The notes under the pieces were generated by a model. The model saw only the letters and a program-made list of their open reading frames with translations, had not been told where the DNA came from and made no database searches. 53,396 nucleotides of DNA from Candidatus Tayloriibacteriota bacterium (GTDB lineage Bacteria > Patescibacteriota > Minisyncoccia > Phycocordibacterales > PALSA-1337). Position 1 is the stretch's first letter. Every line of letters starts with the position of its first letter. This document shows positions 32,141 to 41,873 of the stretch, in pieces. The stretch covers positions 1 through 53,396 of the forward strand of contig CAITNV010000023.1 in NCBI GenBank assembly GCA_903893855.1. The letters are read 5' to 3'. Position numbers and translations under genes: made by a program.

Positions 32141-32204
32141 TATTAATTTCAAAGTTTTATTTTATATTAGTTTAAAAAAATATGTGAAAGATTAACTTGA
32201 TTTT

Positions 32205-32238
32205 GAGGAAAATAAAATGCGCACCGGCAATGGTACGC
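32205..32238 (-). terminator. Terminator of 56-aa membrane peptide gene
   Basis: Minus-strand GCGTACC-attgcc-GGTGCGC followed by ATTTTATTTT. A second dyad, TAGACTTA/TAAGTCTA, lies between it and the stop codon. Confidence 0.7.
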
Positions 32239-32286
32239 TTGATTTGAAAGTTTTAGACTTACATCCCGATACCCTACTGAGTAAGT

Positions 32287-32457
32287 CTAGCCTTTCCTGT
32301 TGTCTGCCAGAATCTGCCGAATAAGTTCAGCAATTGCTCCTACGAATAGGATTGCAATTAGAACACCACCGGCGATTTTGTTTATCCGTAACACTCCCGC
32401 ATCTAAGGCGAGAGTGAAGAGACAGACATACATGAGGTCTTTAAATGACGAGTTCAT
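32287..32457 (-). CDS. 56-aa membrane peptide
   Basis: Absent from the ORF track. It encodes MNSSFKDLMYVCLFTLALDA followed by a second hydrophobic stretch (AGGVLIAILFVGAIAELIRQ): two short hydrophobic segments. Support comes from a GGAAAGGA Shine-Dalgarno 6 nt before ATG, a TTGACA promoter upstream, and an intrinsic terminator downstream. No family recognised. It is the last orphan before tRNA-Ala. Confidence 0.65.
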   Translation of the reverse strand: MNSSFKDLMYVCLFTLALDAGVLRINKIAGGVLIAILFVGAIAELIRQILADNRKG

Positions 32458-32495
32458 AAATTTCCTTTCCGTTAATCGTTGAACTTGCTAAAGAC

Positions 32496-32525
32496 AAAAT
32501 AACATACGTTATTATTGTTTGTCAA
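32496..32525 (-). promoter_or_regulatory. Promoter of 56-aa membrane peptide gene
   Basis: Minus-strand -35 TTGACA (32520-32525), 18-nt spacer, extended -10 TGT-TATTTT (32496-32501). A dyad AATAAC-N4-GTTATT overlaps the -10 and spacer and could be an operator. Confidence 0.55.
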
Positions 32526-32531
32526 ATGTTG

Positions 32532-32604
32532 TGGACCCTACAGGACTCGAACCTGCCACCCCCTCATTGCAAATGAGGTGCTCTACCAGATGAGCTAAGG
32601 GCCC
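32532..32604 (-). tRNA. tRNA-Ala (UGC anticodon)
   Basis: Full cloverleaf on the minus strand: acceptor GGGCCCT/AGGGTCC with the alanine identity pair G3-U70, D-arm TAGCTCATCTGGTAGAGCA, anticodon stem CCTCA/TGAGG around TTTGCAA (anticodon TGC), T-arm CAGG-TTCGAGT-CCTG, discriminator A. The CCA end is not encoded, so it must be added after transcription. Confidence 0.96.
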
Positions 32605-32659
32605 GCTTTAATACATTGTAACTTATACGAACATTGCTTCCTAGCCGAAAGGTGTATAT

Positions 32660-32682
32660 CTACCAAAACAGCTAAGGGCCCG
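32660..32682 (-). repeat. Degenerate copy of the tRNA-Ala 5' part
   Basis: The stretch CTACCAAAACAGCTAAGGGC followed by CCG repeats the 5' third of tRNA-Ala (CTACCAGATGAGCTAAGGGC) with four changes, 56 nt away on the same strand. The anticodon and T-arm are not recoverable. It is a tRNA remnant or an att-like repeat. Confidence 0.7.
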
Positions 32683-32727
32683 TATGTAACGGGTATATTC
32701 AAATTTCAACAACGATAGTATTTTACA

Positions 32728-33771
32728 TTATTTTCCTTCGATTGCAAGTGTCACGATATGATCGAAGAAATCGGGCAGACTTGCGCCCACTGCAGCGAGG
32801 GCTTTGGGGACAATGGACGTCTCGGTAAGGCCGGGTAGCGTATTGACCTCAAGCGCATAAATCCCCCGTCGTGGAGCCACGATAAAGTCAGATCGGGAGT
32901 AGTGTCGAAGCCCAAGCACTCGGTGAATGTCACGGGCCAGACGCTCGAGTTCAGCCTTGATCTCGCTACTAAAATGACTTGGCACTATTTCCTCCGCAGC
33001 GACTTTTTTACCACGATGATCAACAACGTCGTCGCGTGAATATTTCGATTCATAGTCAAAAAAGTCCCGATTGTGGCGAATCTCAACGACAGGCAAGGCA
33101 TAAAGCTCTTCTCCACGGAAATTATCAATGATACCCACAGTCGCTTCAGTGCCCGCGATGAATTCCTCAACCATTACTGGAGCGACGGTACCATCGCGAC
33201 GCACGCTATATTGAAACGCTTTCAAAATATGCGGGGCAAGATCACCATGCGCACGGGCAATTGATATACCAACCGAAGAACCGCTCTCCGACGGCTTCAC
33301 TACGACCGGTAATGAAAAAGTTCTAAAGATAGTATCAATTTTCTCTAAAAGACTTCCATCAGCGAGGCTTGCGGAGTCAATTAAAATATGCCTCGGCGTC
33401 TTTATTCCATAACGCACGAAACTATCTTTCGTCAAGACTTTATTCATTGCCACAGCAGAAGCAAAAGCCTTACTACCCGTAAACGGAACACCATGGGCTT
33501 CCAAAAGCATTTGCACCTTACCATCCTCACCATAGGCTCCATGAAGCGCATTCACCACCACATCCACCTGAGCAAGAGCACGCTCCACCGCAATGGGCAC
33601 ACCTGAGTGATACCACACTCCATCCTTCGAGAGGAGGATATCGTGCACGTGGTATTTGTCGCGAAATTTATCATGCGAAAGACTCGCGAGCACGGTCTTG
33701 CCGGTTGCGAGTGAGACATCGTATTCATCTGAAGGGCCTCCGCGAAGGACACCGACTCTGATAATTGCCAT
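32728..33771 (-). CDS. ddl: D-alanine--D-alanine ligase
   Basis: 347-aa ATP-grasp ligase making D-Ala-D-Ala for peptidoglycan. Motifs: N-terminal VLRGGPSDEYDVSLATG, NALHGAYGEDG, the ATP-binding VVKPSESGSSVGISIA and the C-terminal LEVNTLPGLTETS. Length is normal. A TGC-TATAAT box inside the uvrC stop region ends 8 nt before the ATG, so ddl can have its own near-leaderless transcript as well as read-through from uvrA-uvrC. Confidence 0.95.
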   Translation of the reverse strand: MAIIRVGVLRGGPSDEYDVSLATGKTVLASLSHDKFRDKYHVHDILLSKDGVWYHSGVPIAVERALAQVDVVVNALHGAYGEDGKVQMLLEAHGVPFTGSKAFASAVAMNKVLTKDSFVRYGIKTPRHILIDSASLADGSLLEKIDTIFRTFSLPVVVKPSESGSSVGISIARAHGDLAPHILKAFQYSVRRDGTVAPVMVEEFIAGTEATVGIIDNFRGEELYALPVVEIRHNRDFFDYESKYSRDDVVDHRGKKVAAEEIVPSHFSSEIKAELERLARDIHRVLGLRHYSRSDFIVAPRRGIYALEVNTLPGLTETSIVPKALAAVGASLPDFFDHIVTLAIEGK

Positions 33772-33780
33772 ATGGCATTA

Positions 33781-35055
33781 TTATAGCATCATTTTTTTCT
33801 CGAGTCGCTTGCGGTGGAAAGTAATAGCAAAACGATGCGCTTCACTATTGGCAACAAGGATGTGCGCTCGATACGATACAGGGAACGTGGCTGGCGTCTT
33901 CCCCACCATAATATCGCGAGGACGATGATGTTCATCCTTCACCACGGACACGACAGGAATACCGAGGCCACGCTCATTAAGTATATTCTCTGCAGCATTA
34001 ATCTGCGCTGTACCGCCATCCACCACGATAATATTGGGCATTGGCCATTCGGTATGTTCAAGACGACGCCGAAGAATCTCGGTGAGACTTGCAACGTCAT
34101 TGTTGACATCGCGAGAGATTTTAAATTTACGATACTGAGTCTTCTCGATCTCACCATTCTCGACGACGGTCATAACGCCGACATTCTCGGAACCGCCAAG
34201 GTGTGCGACGTCGTAGGCTTCGATGCGGAACGGGGTGTGGGTTGGGGAACCAGTACCTTCTGCAGGTGTTACTACATCACTTTTTTTAATAAGTGACACG
34301 TCCTGAATGTGGCCGAGAGCATAGAGTGTTTTCTTCACTGCGCCGGCCTTTTCGAACTGTTGGGTCTTCGCAAATGCTTTCATCTCTCGCTCAAGCGCGC
34401 GCACGAGGGCTTTCTTTTTTCCTTCGAAAAAGAGGGTGAGATTGCGTATGGTGCGAGCGTATTCCTTGCGAGCCTCTGGCGATCTCGTATCCGGAGAAAG
34501 GCCGATCGATTGGTAAAAAGCTTCATTATATGGCACGCGTGCTCGTGCATCGCGGAAAGGAAAGATCTTGCGAATGATGGCCAAAGCCTCACGAAGAAGT
34601 GCTCCTTGTGGGTAGGGGCCGAATTGTTTACGAATCTTATAGACTGCCGGAGATGAAGTGTCGGCCGCGGTCTTCTCGAGTTCACGCCCACGCACTACGA
34701 TTACACGTGGGAATTCTTCTTCGGTGATGATGACATAGTTATATGAACGATCGTCTTTCTCCTTAGTATTGTAGTATGGCTGGTGCTTCTTAATAAGATT
34801 GCTCTCGAGAATGATGGCTTCGAGGACGGAGTCCGCTTGTTCGTACTTGATATGATCCGCAGTTGCGACCATATCTACGAGAAGTTGCCCGCGGGTGGCG
34901 ATGAGGTCGTCTTTAAAATAACTCTTTACACGATCACGAAGAGACGTAGCACGACCGATATAGAGAATCTTATTATTTTTATTCAAGAAAAAATAAACCC
35001 CCGGTGCATCGGGCAATGGTTTTGTCGTCTTTTTTTTAAAATATCCGCTATCCAT
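33781..35055 (-). CDS. uvrC: Excinuclease ABC subunit C, short form
   Basis: 424-aa dual-incision nuclease of nucleotide excision repair. The N-terminal GIY-YIG domain (VYFFLNKNNKILYIGRATSL) makes the 3' cut, a UVR helix (AFAKTQQFEKAGAVKKTLYA) binds UvrB, and the RNase-H-like domain (YDVAHLGGSENVGVMTVVEN, VVDGGTAQINAA) makes the 5' cut. The tandem helix-hairpin-helix domain normally ending UvrC (about 600 aa) is missing. Its ATG overlaps the uvrA stop by one base (TAATG), indicating coupling. Confidence 0.95.
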   Translation of the reverse strand: MDSGYFKKKTTKPLPDAPGVYFFLNKNNKILYIGRATSLRDRVKSYFKDDLIATRGQLLVDMVATADHIKYEQADSVLEAIILESNLIKKHQPYYNTKEKDDRSYNYVIITEEEFPRVIVVRGRELEKTAADTSSPAVYKIRKQFGPYPQGALLREALAIIRKIFPFRDARARVPYNEAFYQSIGLSPDTRSPEARKEYARTIRNLTLFFEGKKKALVRALEREMKAFAKTQQFEKAGAVKKTLYALGHIQDVSLIKKSDVVTPAEGTGSPTHTPFRIEAYDVAHLGGSENVGVMTVVENGEIEKTQYRKFKISRDVNNDVASLTEILRRRLEHTEWPMPNIIVVDGGTAQINAAENILNERGLGIPVVSVVKDEHHRPRDIMVGKTPATFPVSYRAHILVANSEAHRFAITFHRKRLEKKMML

Positions 35056-37799
35056 TATGACTTCTTCAAGCTTTTTTTAAGGTATTGACCTGTGAAAGAT
35101 GCAGCGTTCCTTGCGACATCCTCTGGTGTGCCCTTTGCGACAATTTTACCACCTTTTGCTCCTCCCTCAGGACCGATATCAATAATATAGTCAGCAGCTT
35201 TAATAAGATCGAGATTATGCTCAATGACCACAACGGTATTGCCTTTGTTCACGAGTCGCTGGAGAATCTCAATAAGCTTAGCCACATCCTCATAGTGAAG
35301 TCCTACGGTCGGTTCATCAAGAAGATAAATAGTCTTCTGCAAATGCGCGCGATACAGCTCCGCAGATATTTTCACACGCTGTGCTTCTCCACCTGAGAGA
35401 GTCGTTGCAGACTGACCGAGCTCGAGATACCCAAGACCCACTTCTTGCAGGGTCTTTAATCGATCTGAAACAGCAGGAATATCCTCGAAGAATTCAAGTG
35501 CTTCATCGATAGTCATATGAAGAATTTCAAAAACATTCTTCTTCTTGTACTTGATCTCGAGCGTCTCTTTGGTAAATCTCTTGCCGGCGCACACTTCACA
35601 CGGCACATAGACAGTCGGCAAGAAATGCATCTCGACGGCAATCTCTCCATTACCCTGACATGCTTCGCAACGTCCACCCTTCACATTGAAAGAAAATCTT
35701 CCTGAACCCCAGCCTCGTGCTCGCGCTTCTGCAGATGCAGTAAAAAGATCGCGGATATGTGACCAAGCGCCAGTGTATGTTGCGGGGTTTGAACGTGGAG
35801 TACGACCGATCGGTGATTGGTCGATGAGGATAGTACGGCCGAGGTATTCAGTTCCTGCAAAGCTCGCTACATTATAAATTTGCGCAGTTCGATGGCGGAA
35901 TTCGAGGCGAGCTTGGAGATTCTTATGAAGAATCTCATACATAAATGAAGATTTTCCAGAACCAGACACTCCGGTGATAACATTGAAGCAACCGAGCGGT
36001 ACATCAATGTCCATATTTTTAATATTAAATACATTTCCTCCACGAATCATAAGCTTGCCTTTCGGTTCGCGACGTTCATCGGGCATTGGAATCTTTTTGT
36101 CTCCTCGAAGGTAAGCCAGAGTGAGTGATGTTCGAGCACCAAGCTTGTCACTCGATGAACCGCTCGGCTCTCCGTTAGCTGGAAGAGTCTTTGCAGTGAG
36201 CAAGTCTTCAAGCCATCCTTGCACTACCACTTCACCGCCATGCACGCCGGCTTTGGGACCAATATCCACAATATAATCAGAAGCATACATAGTATCTTCA
36301 TCGTGTTCGACGACAATAATAGTGTTACCAATATCACGAAGATGTAAAAGCGTACCGATGAGACGATCGTTATCTCGCTGGTGAAGACCAATAGTTGGCT
36401 CATCGAGCACATAAAGAGCTCCAACGAGGCCGGAACCTAGCTGTGAAGCAAGACGAATACGCTGTGCTTCTCCACCTGAAAGTGTATTGGCTCTTCGGTC
36501 GAGCGTGAGGTATTCAATACCGACATTAATCATGAATTGTAGTCGGTCTTCGATTTCTTTTAGCACCACCTTTGCGATTTCGCGTTCAGTTGGAGTGAGT
36601 GATAATTTCTCAAAGAAATCCCGCGCTTGATCAATAGCTAATGCCGTCGTCTCAACGATATTCTTTCCATCAATACGTACAAAAAGCGCTTCATCGCGAA
36701 GACGCGCTCCGTGACAGCGTTTACATGGATCATCACTAAAGAGCCCTTCGGTACCGAGACCATTACATTCAGGACAAGCTCCATATGGAGAGTTAAATGA
36801 GAAAAGCCGCGGCTCGATCTCGGGATATGAGAAGCCATCGTATGGGCACATGAATTTGACCGACATGAGCTTCTCTTCGGGGCCATTCTCACCGGGCATT
36901 TCAATCTTAATCAGCCCGCTCGCTTCCTCTATAGCCTTTTCAAGCGCCTCTGACAAACGCTCGCGGGCATTCTCCACCTGAGAATTGTTTGCAGGCTTTT
37001 TATCATTTTTATCAGTCTTGTCGCTCTTGTCGGCTTTGTCAGTCTTCACTTTGTCACTCGCGATAACAAATTCACTCAAGAAAATCTCATCAACAAGCAC
37101 ATCAATATCATGCTTTTTATTTTTATCAAGAATAATCTGCTCGCGAAGACGCATGACTTTGCCGTCGATTTTCACACGGTCATAGCCTTTACCCAACATA
37201 TCATAGAGAAGTTGATAGTATTCACCCTTTCGTCCCACAACAACCGGAGCGTAAATGCCCACTTTCGCTTGTGTCACCTCCACACCAAAAACCTCGCGAG
37301 ACTTTTTATTCTTCCCCGTTACCTGCCGAACAATAGTGTCAAGAATTTCTTCTTTCGATAGACGATAAATCGGACGATTACACTCGAGACAGTGAGGTCG
37401 GCCAACGCGAGCAAAAAGCACGCGCAAGTAATCGTAAATCTCTGTAATAGTCGCGACCGTCGAACGTGGGTTATTAGACCGAGACTTTTGGTCGATAGAA
37501 ATAGCGGGAGAAAGACCAGTTATCTCATCAACATCGGGCTTTTGGAATTGGCGGAGGAATTGTCGAGCATATGAAGAGAGCGATTCGATGTAACGTCGCT
37601 GTCCTTCGGCAAATATCGTATCGAAAGCGAGCGAAGACTTACCCGAGCCAGATAGTCCGGTAATTGCCACCATTTTATTACGAGGCATCGTAACCGTAAT
37701 ATTTTTTAAATTATGGGTACGCGCTCCCCGCACGACGATCTCATCGCTTGCAGTGATGGCTTTTTTCGCACCTTTTTGAGCAGTTTTTTTGTCAGTCAT
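35055..37799 (-). CDS. uvrA: Excinuclease ABC subunit A
   Basis: 914-aa damage-recognition ATPase. It has two ABC modules: Walker [10 protein letters not shown] near residue 48 and GVSGSGKSS in the second half, two LSGGEAQR signatures, and zinc motifs CPECNGLG...CKRCHG and CEACQGNG...CEVCAGK. A Lys/Asp repeat insert ([20 protein letters not shown], about residues 249-268) lies in the first half and looks like a disordered linker. The C-terminus is short ([12 protein letters not shown]). An extended TGG-TACGCT box ends 7 nt before the ATG, so uvrA-uvrC(-ddl) probably starts leaderless. Confidence 0.96.
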   Translation of the reverse strand: MTDKKTAQKGAKKAITASDEIVVRGARTHNLKNITVTMPRNKMVAITGLSGSGKSSLAFDTIFAEGQRRYIESLSSYARQFLRQFQKPDVDEITGLSPAISIDQKSRSNNPRSTVATITEIYDYLRVLFARVGRPHCLECNRPIYRLSKEEILDTIVRQVTGKNKKSREVFGVEVTQAKVGIYAPVVVGRKGEYYQLLYDMLGKGYDRVKIDGKVMRLREQIILDKNKKHDIDVLVDEIFLSEFVIASDKVKTDKADKSDKTDKNDKKPANNSQVENARERLSEALEKAIEEASGLIKIEMPGENGPEEKLMSVKFMCPYDGFSYPEIEPRLFSFNSPYGACPECNGLGTEGLFSDDPCKRCHGARLRDEALFVRIDGKNIVETTALAIDQARDFFEKLSLTPTEREIAKVVLKEIEDRLQFMINVGIEYLTLDRRANTLSGGEAQRIRLASQLGSGLVGALYVLDEPTIGLHQRDNDRLIGTLLHLRDIGNTIIVVEHDEDTMYASDYIVDIGPKAGVHGGEVVVQGWLEDLLTAKTLPANGEPSGSSSDKLGARTSLTLAYLRGDKKIPMPDERREPKGKLMIRGGNVFNIKNMDIDVPLGCFNVITGVSGSGKSSFMYEILHKNLQARLEFRHRTAQIYNVASFAGTEYLGRTILIDQSPIGRTPRSNPATYTGAWSHIRDLFTASAEARARGWGSGRFSFNVKGGRCEACQGNGEIAVEMHFLPTVYVPCEVCAGKRFTKETLEIKYKKKNVFEILHMTIDEALEFFEDIPAVSDRLKTLQEVGLGYLELGQSATTLSGGEAQRVKISAELYRAHLQKTIYLLDEPTVGLHYEDVAKLIEILQRLVNKGNTVVVIEHNLDLIKAADYIIDIGPEGGAKGGKIVAKGTPEDVARNAASFTGQYLKKSLKKS

Positions 37800-37853
37800 T
37801 GCCGCAAGCGTACCATGAAATGGGGTGAGTGGTCAAACCCACATATTTAAAAT

Positions 37854-38636
37854 TTAATATGTCTCCCCCATTAACTGCGCCAAGACCTCCGGATCACGAA
37901 CATCTACCCAGCGACCTTCGATCTCCATTCCAGCGACACCGTGCTTCGCATTGACAAGCATAGCGATAGCATCGGTCAGTTCATATTCGCCACGAGGAGA
38001 TTTAACGAGCTGACGGGTGAATTCAAAAATATGCGGTTCGAAAATATAAATACCAGCATTGTACCAGACCGTATCGCCTTCAGTAATAAGCCCTTCACGC
38101 TTTAATTCTTCAAGCTGAGCAAGACTCGGCTTCTCGACAAGACGCTTCATATTAAAATCCTGATCAAAAAAAATCACACCTCCTTTAGTCACGTCTTTGC
38201 CCGCAACAACCGTGAGAAGATTCGGCGAATCAGTCTTGGCATGACGCTGGACCATTTTGGTATATGTCTCAGGCTTAACGAGAATATCACCATAGGTTAA
38301 AAGAAATGGAGAGCCACCGATAAAATCCCGAGCTATCTCAGGCGCTTTACCCGTACCATCCTGCACCGTCTGTTCGCCATAGGCTATCGTCAAACCCCAT
38401 TTCGATCCGTCTCCGAAATAATTCGTAATAATCTCGGATCGATGTCCAACTACAATAAAAATCTCTTTAATACCCGCGTCCGCTATGCCCATAATGATGT
38501 GCTCGAGAATTGGCTTGCCAAAAACCGAGAGCATCGGCTTCGGAATGCTCTTCGTCAAATCTCCCATGCGCGTACCTTTGCCCGCGGCTAAAATAATTGC
38601 TTTCATCTTTTGTCCGGCAGTACTTTTCTTAATCAT
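37854..38636 (-). CDS. NDP-sugar-type nucleotidyltransferase
   Basis: 260-aa GT-A-like nucleotidyltransferase (glucose-1-phosphate thymidylyl/guanylyltransferase class). Motifs: LAAGKGTRMGDLTKSIPKPM at the N-terminus, LLTYGDILVKPETY carrying the metal-binding Asp, and EKPSLAQ downstream. The sugar cannot be told. I kept the first ATG (MIKKSTAG) because a TTGATG-18-TGG-TAATCT promoter ends exactly 6 nt before it; the alternative start is MKAIILAAG. It probably supplies activated sugar for the surface glycans. Confidence 0.88.
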   Translation of the reverse strand: MIKKSTAGQKMKAIILAAGKGTRMGDLTKSIPKPMLSVFGKPILEHIIMGIADAGIKEIFIVVGHRSEIITNYFGDGSKWGLTIAYGEQTVQDGTGKAPEIARDFIGGSPFLLTYGDILVKPETYTKMVQRHAKTDSPNLLTVVAGKDVTKGGVIFFDQDFNMKRLVEKPSLAQLEELKREGLITEGDTVWYNAGIYIFEPHIFEFTRQLVKSPRGEYELTDAIAMLVNAKHGVAGMEIEGRWVDVRDPEVLAQLMGETY

Positions 38637-38642
38637 TAGGGT

Positions 38643-38672
38643 AGATTACCACGAAAATAGACGGTTCATCAA
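38643..38672 (-). promoter_or_regulatory. Leaderless promoter of nucleotidyltransferase
   Basis: Minus-strand -35 TTGATG (38667-38672), 18-nt spacer, extended -10 TGG-TAATCT (38643-38648), 6 nt to the ATG. It decides the start codon. Confidence 0.6.
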
Positions 38673-38679
38673 ATATAAA

Positions 38680-38711
38680 ATAAATAAAAAGACCACACTG
38701 TATATGTGGCC
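38680..38711 (-). terminator. Terminator of trypsin-like protease gene
   Basis: Minus-strand GGCCACA-tatacag-TGTGGTC followed by TTTTTATTTTATTT. Confidence 0.8.
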
Positions 38712-38731
38712 TATTCGACGCTATCAAAGTC

Positions 38732-39616
38732 CTAATCATGCTCAATCTTAACGCTGTATGCTACAGCGTAATATTGATTGTTCGGAAGATGAAACATCGA
38801 GGTAATTTTCTCACTTGAGATGAAAAAATGTCGAATGATGACCATGAAGTGTCCTGAGTCCTCAGTGTCACTCCAAGCTCCAGTACCACTTTCACCCTGC
38901 TCTACCTCGAGGGGAAAAAAGATGTACTGCACACCCGGTTTAACATCTGCAATGAATCCACCCCTCACGATCTGATTAGGGTATGTGCGTAAATGAAAGA
39001 TTCCATCATACTTCTTCATTTCAAGCTCCATGCCTGGTGTAAATTCAACGAAGTGATTCGTCGAAAATGGAAGATAGATAGTTGGGAATGTGGTACCCTT
39101 CGGATCACTTCTGCAAATGATGAAATCATCAGTCAGAATATTTGTACTTGGTACACAGTTAGTGATTGGGACAACGGGCTCCAAACCGCGAAGCTCTCTC
39201 CGACTGATAATGCGATACCCGTATTCTCCGGGCTGATCCTCGAGGACATGATACGCTGTAGCAATATCACCATCCCGAAAATTGGCAAGGAGTGTACCTG
39301 TTCCCATGAGCTGCCATTTGTAATGACTATTGCGACGATAGACAATGTGGACGGGGATTTTATTTGGATCCACCGGCGGGTCAGGAATGTTATGGACGAT
39401 CCACAAGTGTCTGTCGACAATTTTATCATCTCCGCCCTCCAAGCCGAGTGCAATGATTTCTTCCGCACGAACTTTCTGGCAATGCTCATGCCACAGTTCG
39501 AATGCATATCCGGCGACTGCAAGAAGTCCCAATGCGACAAACGTCGCAATGACACTCCTCTGGATGTTTTTTTCTTTTTTATTAAGCGCTGTTTTGGCGC
39601 GTTTTTTGTTTTTCAA
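38732..39616 (-). CDS. Membrane-anchored trypsin-like serine protease
   Basis: 294 aa. A basic N-terminus is followed by one membrane helix (about residues 20-40, SVIATFVALGLLAVAGYAFE) and an extracytoplasmic domain. Chymotrypsin-fold landmarks are in order: GTGTLLANFRDGDIATAYHV (His), DDFIICRSD (Asp), and VEQGESGTGAW (Ser, variant of GDSGG). All three catalytic residues are present. Start codon is TTG, with AAAGGG 6 nt before it; no ATG occurs in frame before the anchor. It has its own TTGACA promoter and a terminator. Substrate unknown. Confidence 0.7.
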   Translation of the reverse strand: MKNKKRAKTALNKKEKNIQRSVIATFVALGLLAVAGYAFELWHEHCQKVRAEEIIALGLEGGDDKIVDRHLWIVHNIPDPPVDPNKIPVHIVYRRNSHYKWQLMGTGTLLANFRDGDIATAYHVLEDQPGEYGYRIISRRELRGLEPVVPITNCVPSTNILTDDFIICRSDPKGTTFPTIYLPFSTNHFVEFTPGMELEMKKYDGIFHLRTYPNQIVRGGFIADVKPGVQYIFFPLEVEQGESGTGAWSDTEDSGHFMVIIRHFFISSEKITSMFHLPNNQYYAVAYSVKIEHD

Positions 39617-39662
39617 GCAAAACCCTTTGTTTAATCGTTAGTTTTGGGACAAATTCAAAAAA

Positions 39663-39692
39663 ACCATAGCACATTAGCTACTCATTTGTCAA
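39663..39692 (-). promoter_or_regulatory. Promoter of trypsin-like protease gene
   Basis: Minus-strand -35 TTGACA (39687-39692), 18-nt spacer, extended -10 TGC-TATGGT (39663-39668), about 47 nt before the TTG start. Confidence 0.65.
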
Positions 39693-39724
39693 ATTTTTAT
39701 AAATTTAAAAAGATTGGCGCGATA

Positions 39725-41824
39725 CTATTTCATCGAACTCTTTCGCGTTTTCGCAGCCTTCCCCTTCTTCTCTTCTTTCGCTGCACGTTCGGTCTTCTTA
39801 CGAAGCGCTTCAAGTTCATCGCGAAGTATCGCTGCAGTCTCGAAATCGAGCACCTTAACAGCTTCGCTCATCTGTCGTTCTTTCTCAGCTATGACCTTCT
39901 TGGGATTTTCTTTGAAAGCAATTTCGTCGATTTTAATAAGTTCGACCACCGCTTTATCATGATCGCTTCGAAGCTGATCGGTAATATCGTGAATCTTTTT
40001 GAGAATTGTCTGTGGAGTGATGCCGTGCTTAGTATTGTACGCGGTCTGAATTGTTCGACGACGCTCGGTCTCGGCAATAGCGCGATTGAGCGATCCTGTC
40101 ATATGATCCGCATAGAGAATCACTCGTCCAGCTGCATTACGCGCAGCACGACCAATAGTCTGAATGAGCGAAGTATCAGAACGCAAAAAGCCTTCTTTAT
40201 CTGCATCAAGAATACCGATAAGCGACACTTCCGGTAGGTCGAGTCCCTCTCGGAGCAAGTTCACACCAATGAGACAATCAAATTTACCGCGACGAAATTC
40301 CGTAAGAATAGTAATTCGATCAATCGTTTTAATATCACTATGTAAATATTCGGCTTTAATTCCCTTCTCTTTAAGGTATACCGAAAGGTCCTCCGCCATT
40401 TTCTTGGTGAGGGTTGTCGCTATCGCGCGTTCATTACGAGCGATGACTTTGGTCGCTTCTTCAATGAAGTCGAAAATTTGTCCTTTATATGTAGTAGATC
40501 CAGTCACTGGCTTAATATCAATCACCGGATCGACAAGACCCGTCGGACGAATGACTTGTTCAACGGTGCGTCCCGCAGGTGGCACGCTAAGTTCTCGCTC
40601 ATAACTACCCGGAGTCGCGGACGTATATATAGTCTGGCCAACAGCCTTGTCGAATTCAGCAAAAGTAAGCGGACGATTATCCCGCGCCGAAGGAAGACGG
40701 AAGCCATAGTCAATGAGCGTACTCTTACGTGAAGCATCGCCAGCATACATTCCTCCAAGCTGTGGCACCGTCACATGCGATTCATCGATGATGGTGAGAA
40801 AGTCGGGAACCATTTCTCCGGTCTTTGGATCCTTCACATGAGGGAAATATGCAAGCAACGTGTCCGGAGCTTCACCAGGCATTTTACCTGAGAAGTGCCG
40901 AGAATAATTCTCAATACCATTGCAATACCCCACTTCGCGAATGAGAGCGAGATCGTATTTCACCCTTCGCTTCAAGCGTTCGGTCTCGATGACTTTGCCG
41001 GCCTTTTCGAGTTCTTTCAATCGCGATTCAAGCTCAGCGCCGATAGTCTTAAATGCTCGCTTTGATTGTTCATCATTACTAATGAAATGCTTCGCAGGGA
41101 AAATAAATACTGTCGCGACACTTCGCACCACAGCGCGGGTAATAGAGTCAATCTCGGTTATACTCGATATCGTTGACATGTCATATTCGATACGATAAAT
41201 AATGCGTTCATTCACCGGCATAATCTCAATAACATTCCCCACTCCACGAAAACTTCCGGGAGTTATGTCTGCGTTAGTACGAGTAAAATGAATATCAATG
41301 AGCCAACGAATGAGTTCATTACGCGAGATTTCCATGCCACGCGCAAGCTTCATATTTACCTTTTGGTATTCTTCTGGTGAACCGAGGCCATATATGCACG
41401 ATACCGAAGCGACAATGATCACATCACGACGTGTGAGGAGTGCTTGTGTCGAAGCGTGGCGAAGGCGGTCGATCTCTTCATTGATCATTGCTTCTTTCTC
41501 GATATAGGTGTCGGTAACCGGCATATACGCTTCTGGCTGATAATAGTCGTAGTATGAGACGAAATAATGCACGGCATTATTAGGAAAAAATTCCCGATAC
41601 TCCTGAGCGAGCTGGGCTGCAAGCGTCTTATTGTGAGCGATGACAAGCGTCGGCTTATTGTGGGCCGCGATAACATTCGCCGCGGTAAATGTCTTACCCG
41701 ACCCAGTAACACCAAAAAGCGTCTGATGACGCAAACCTTTTTTGAGCCCATCAACGAGGCCCTCTATAGCCTTCGGTTGATCTCCTGCTGGTTCAAATTG
41801 TGATACTAAATTAAAAAGTGACAT
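39725..41824 (-). CDS. uvrB: Excinuclease ABC subunit B
   Basis: 699-aa helicase-like core of nucleotide excision repair that loads onto the lesion and recruits UvrC. Walker A GVTGSGKTFTAANV, beta-hairpin YYDYYQPEAYMPVTDTYIEK, helicase motif VI region QTIGRAARNAAGRVI, and a C-terminal UVR motif (VLDFETAAILRDELEALRKK). Length is normal. It is not in an operon with uvrA-uvrC but only about 2 kb away, separated by the nucleotidyltransferase and protease genes on the same strand. Confidence 0.97.
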   Translation of the reverse strand: MSLFNLVSQFEPAGDQPKAIEGLVDGLKKGLRHQTLFGVTGSGKTFTAANVIAAHNKPTLVIAHNKTLAAQLAQEYREFFPNNAVHYFVSYYDYYQPEAYMPVTDTYIEKEAMINEEIDRLRHASTQALLTRRDVIIVASVSCIYGLGSPEEYQKVNMKLARGMEISRNELIRWLIDIHFTRTNADITPGSFRGVGNVIEIMPVNERIIYRIEYDMSTISSITEIDSITRAVVRSVATVFIFPAKHFISNDEQSKRAFKTIGAELESRLKELEKAGKVIETERLKRRVKYDLALIREVGYCNGIENYSRHFSGKMPGEAPDTLLAYFPHVKDPKTGEMVPDFLTIIDESHVTVPQLGGMYAGDASRKSTLIDYGFRLPSARDNRPLTFAEFDKAVGQTIYTSATPGSYERELSVPPAGRTVEQVIRPTGLVDPVIDIKPVTGSTTYKGQIFDFIEEATKVIARNERAIATTLTKKMAEDLSVYLKEKGIKAEYLHSDIKTIDRITILTEFRRGKFDCLIGVNLLREGLDLPEVSLIGILDADKEGFLRSDTSLIQTIGRAARNAAGRVILYADHMTGSLNRAIAETERRRTIQTAYNTKHGITPQTILKKIHDITDQLRSDHDKAVVELIKIDEIAFKENPKKVIAEKERQMSEAVKVLDFETAAILRDELEALRKKTERAAKEEKKGKAAKTRKSSMK

Positions 41825-41873
41825 ATGATTACAGTCAATATTACTATACTATATATCGTGAAAACTGATGCTA

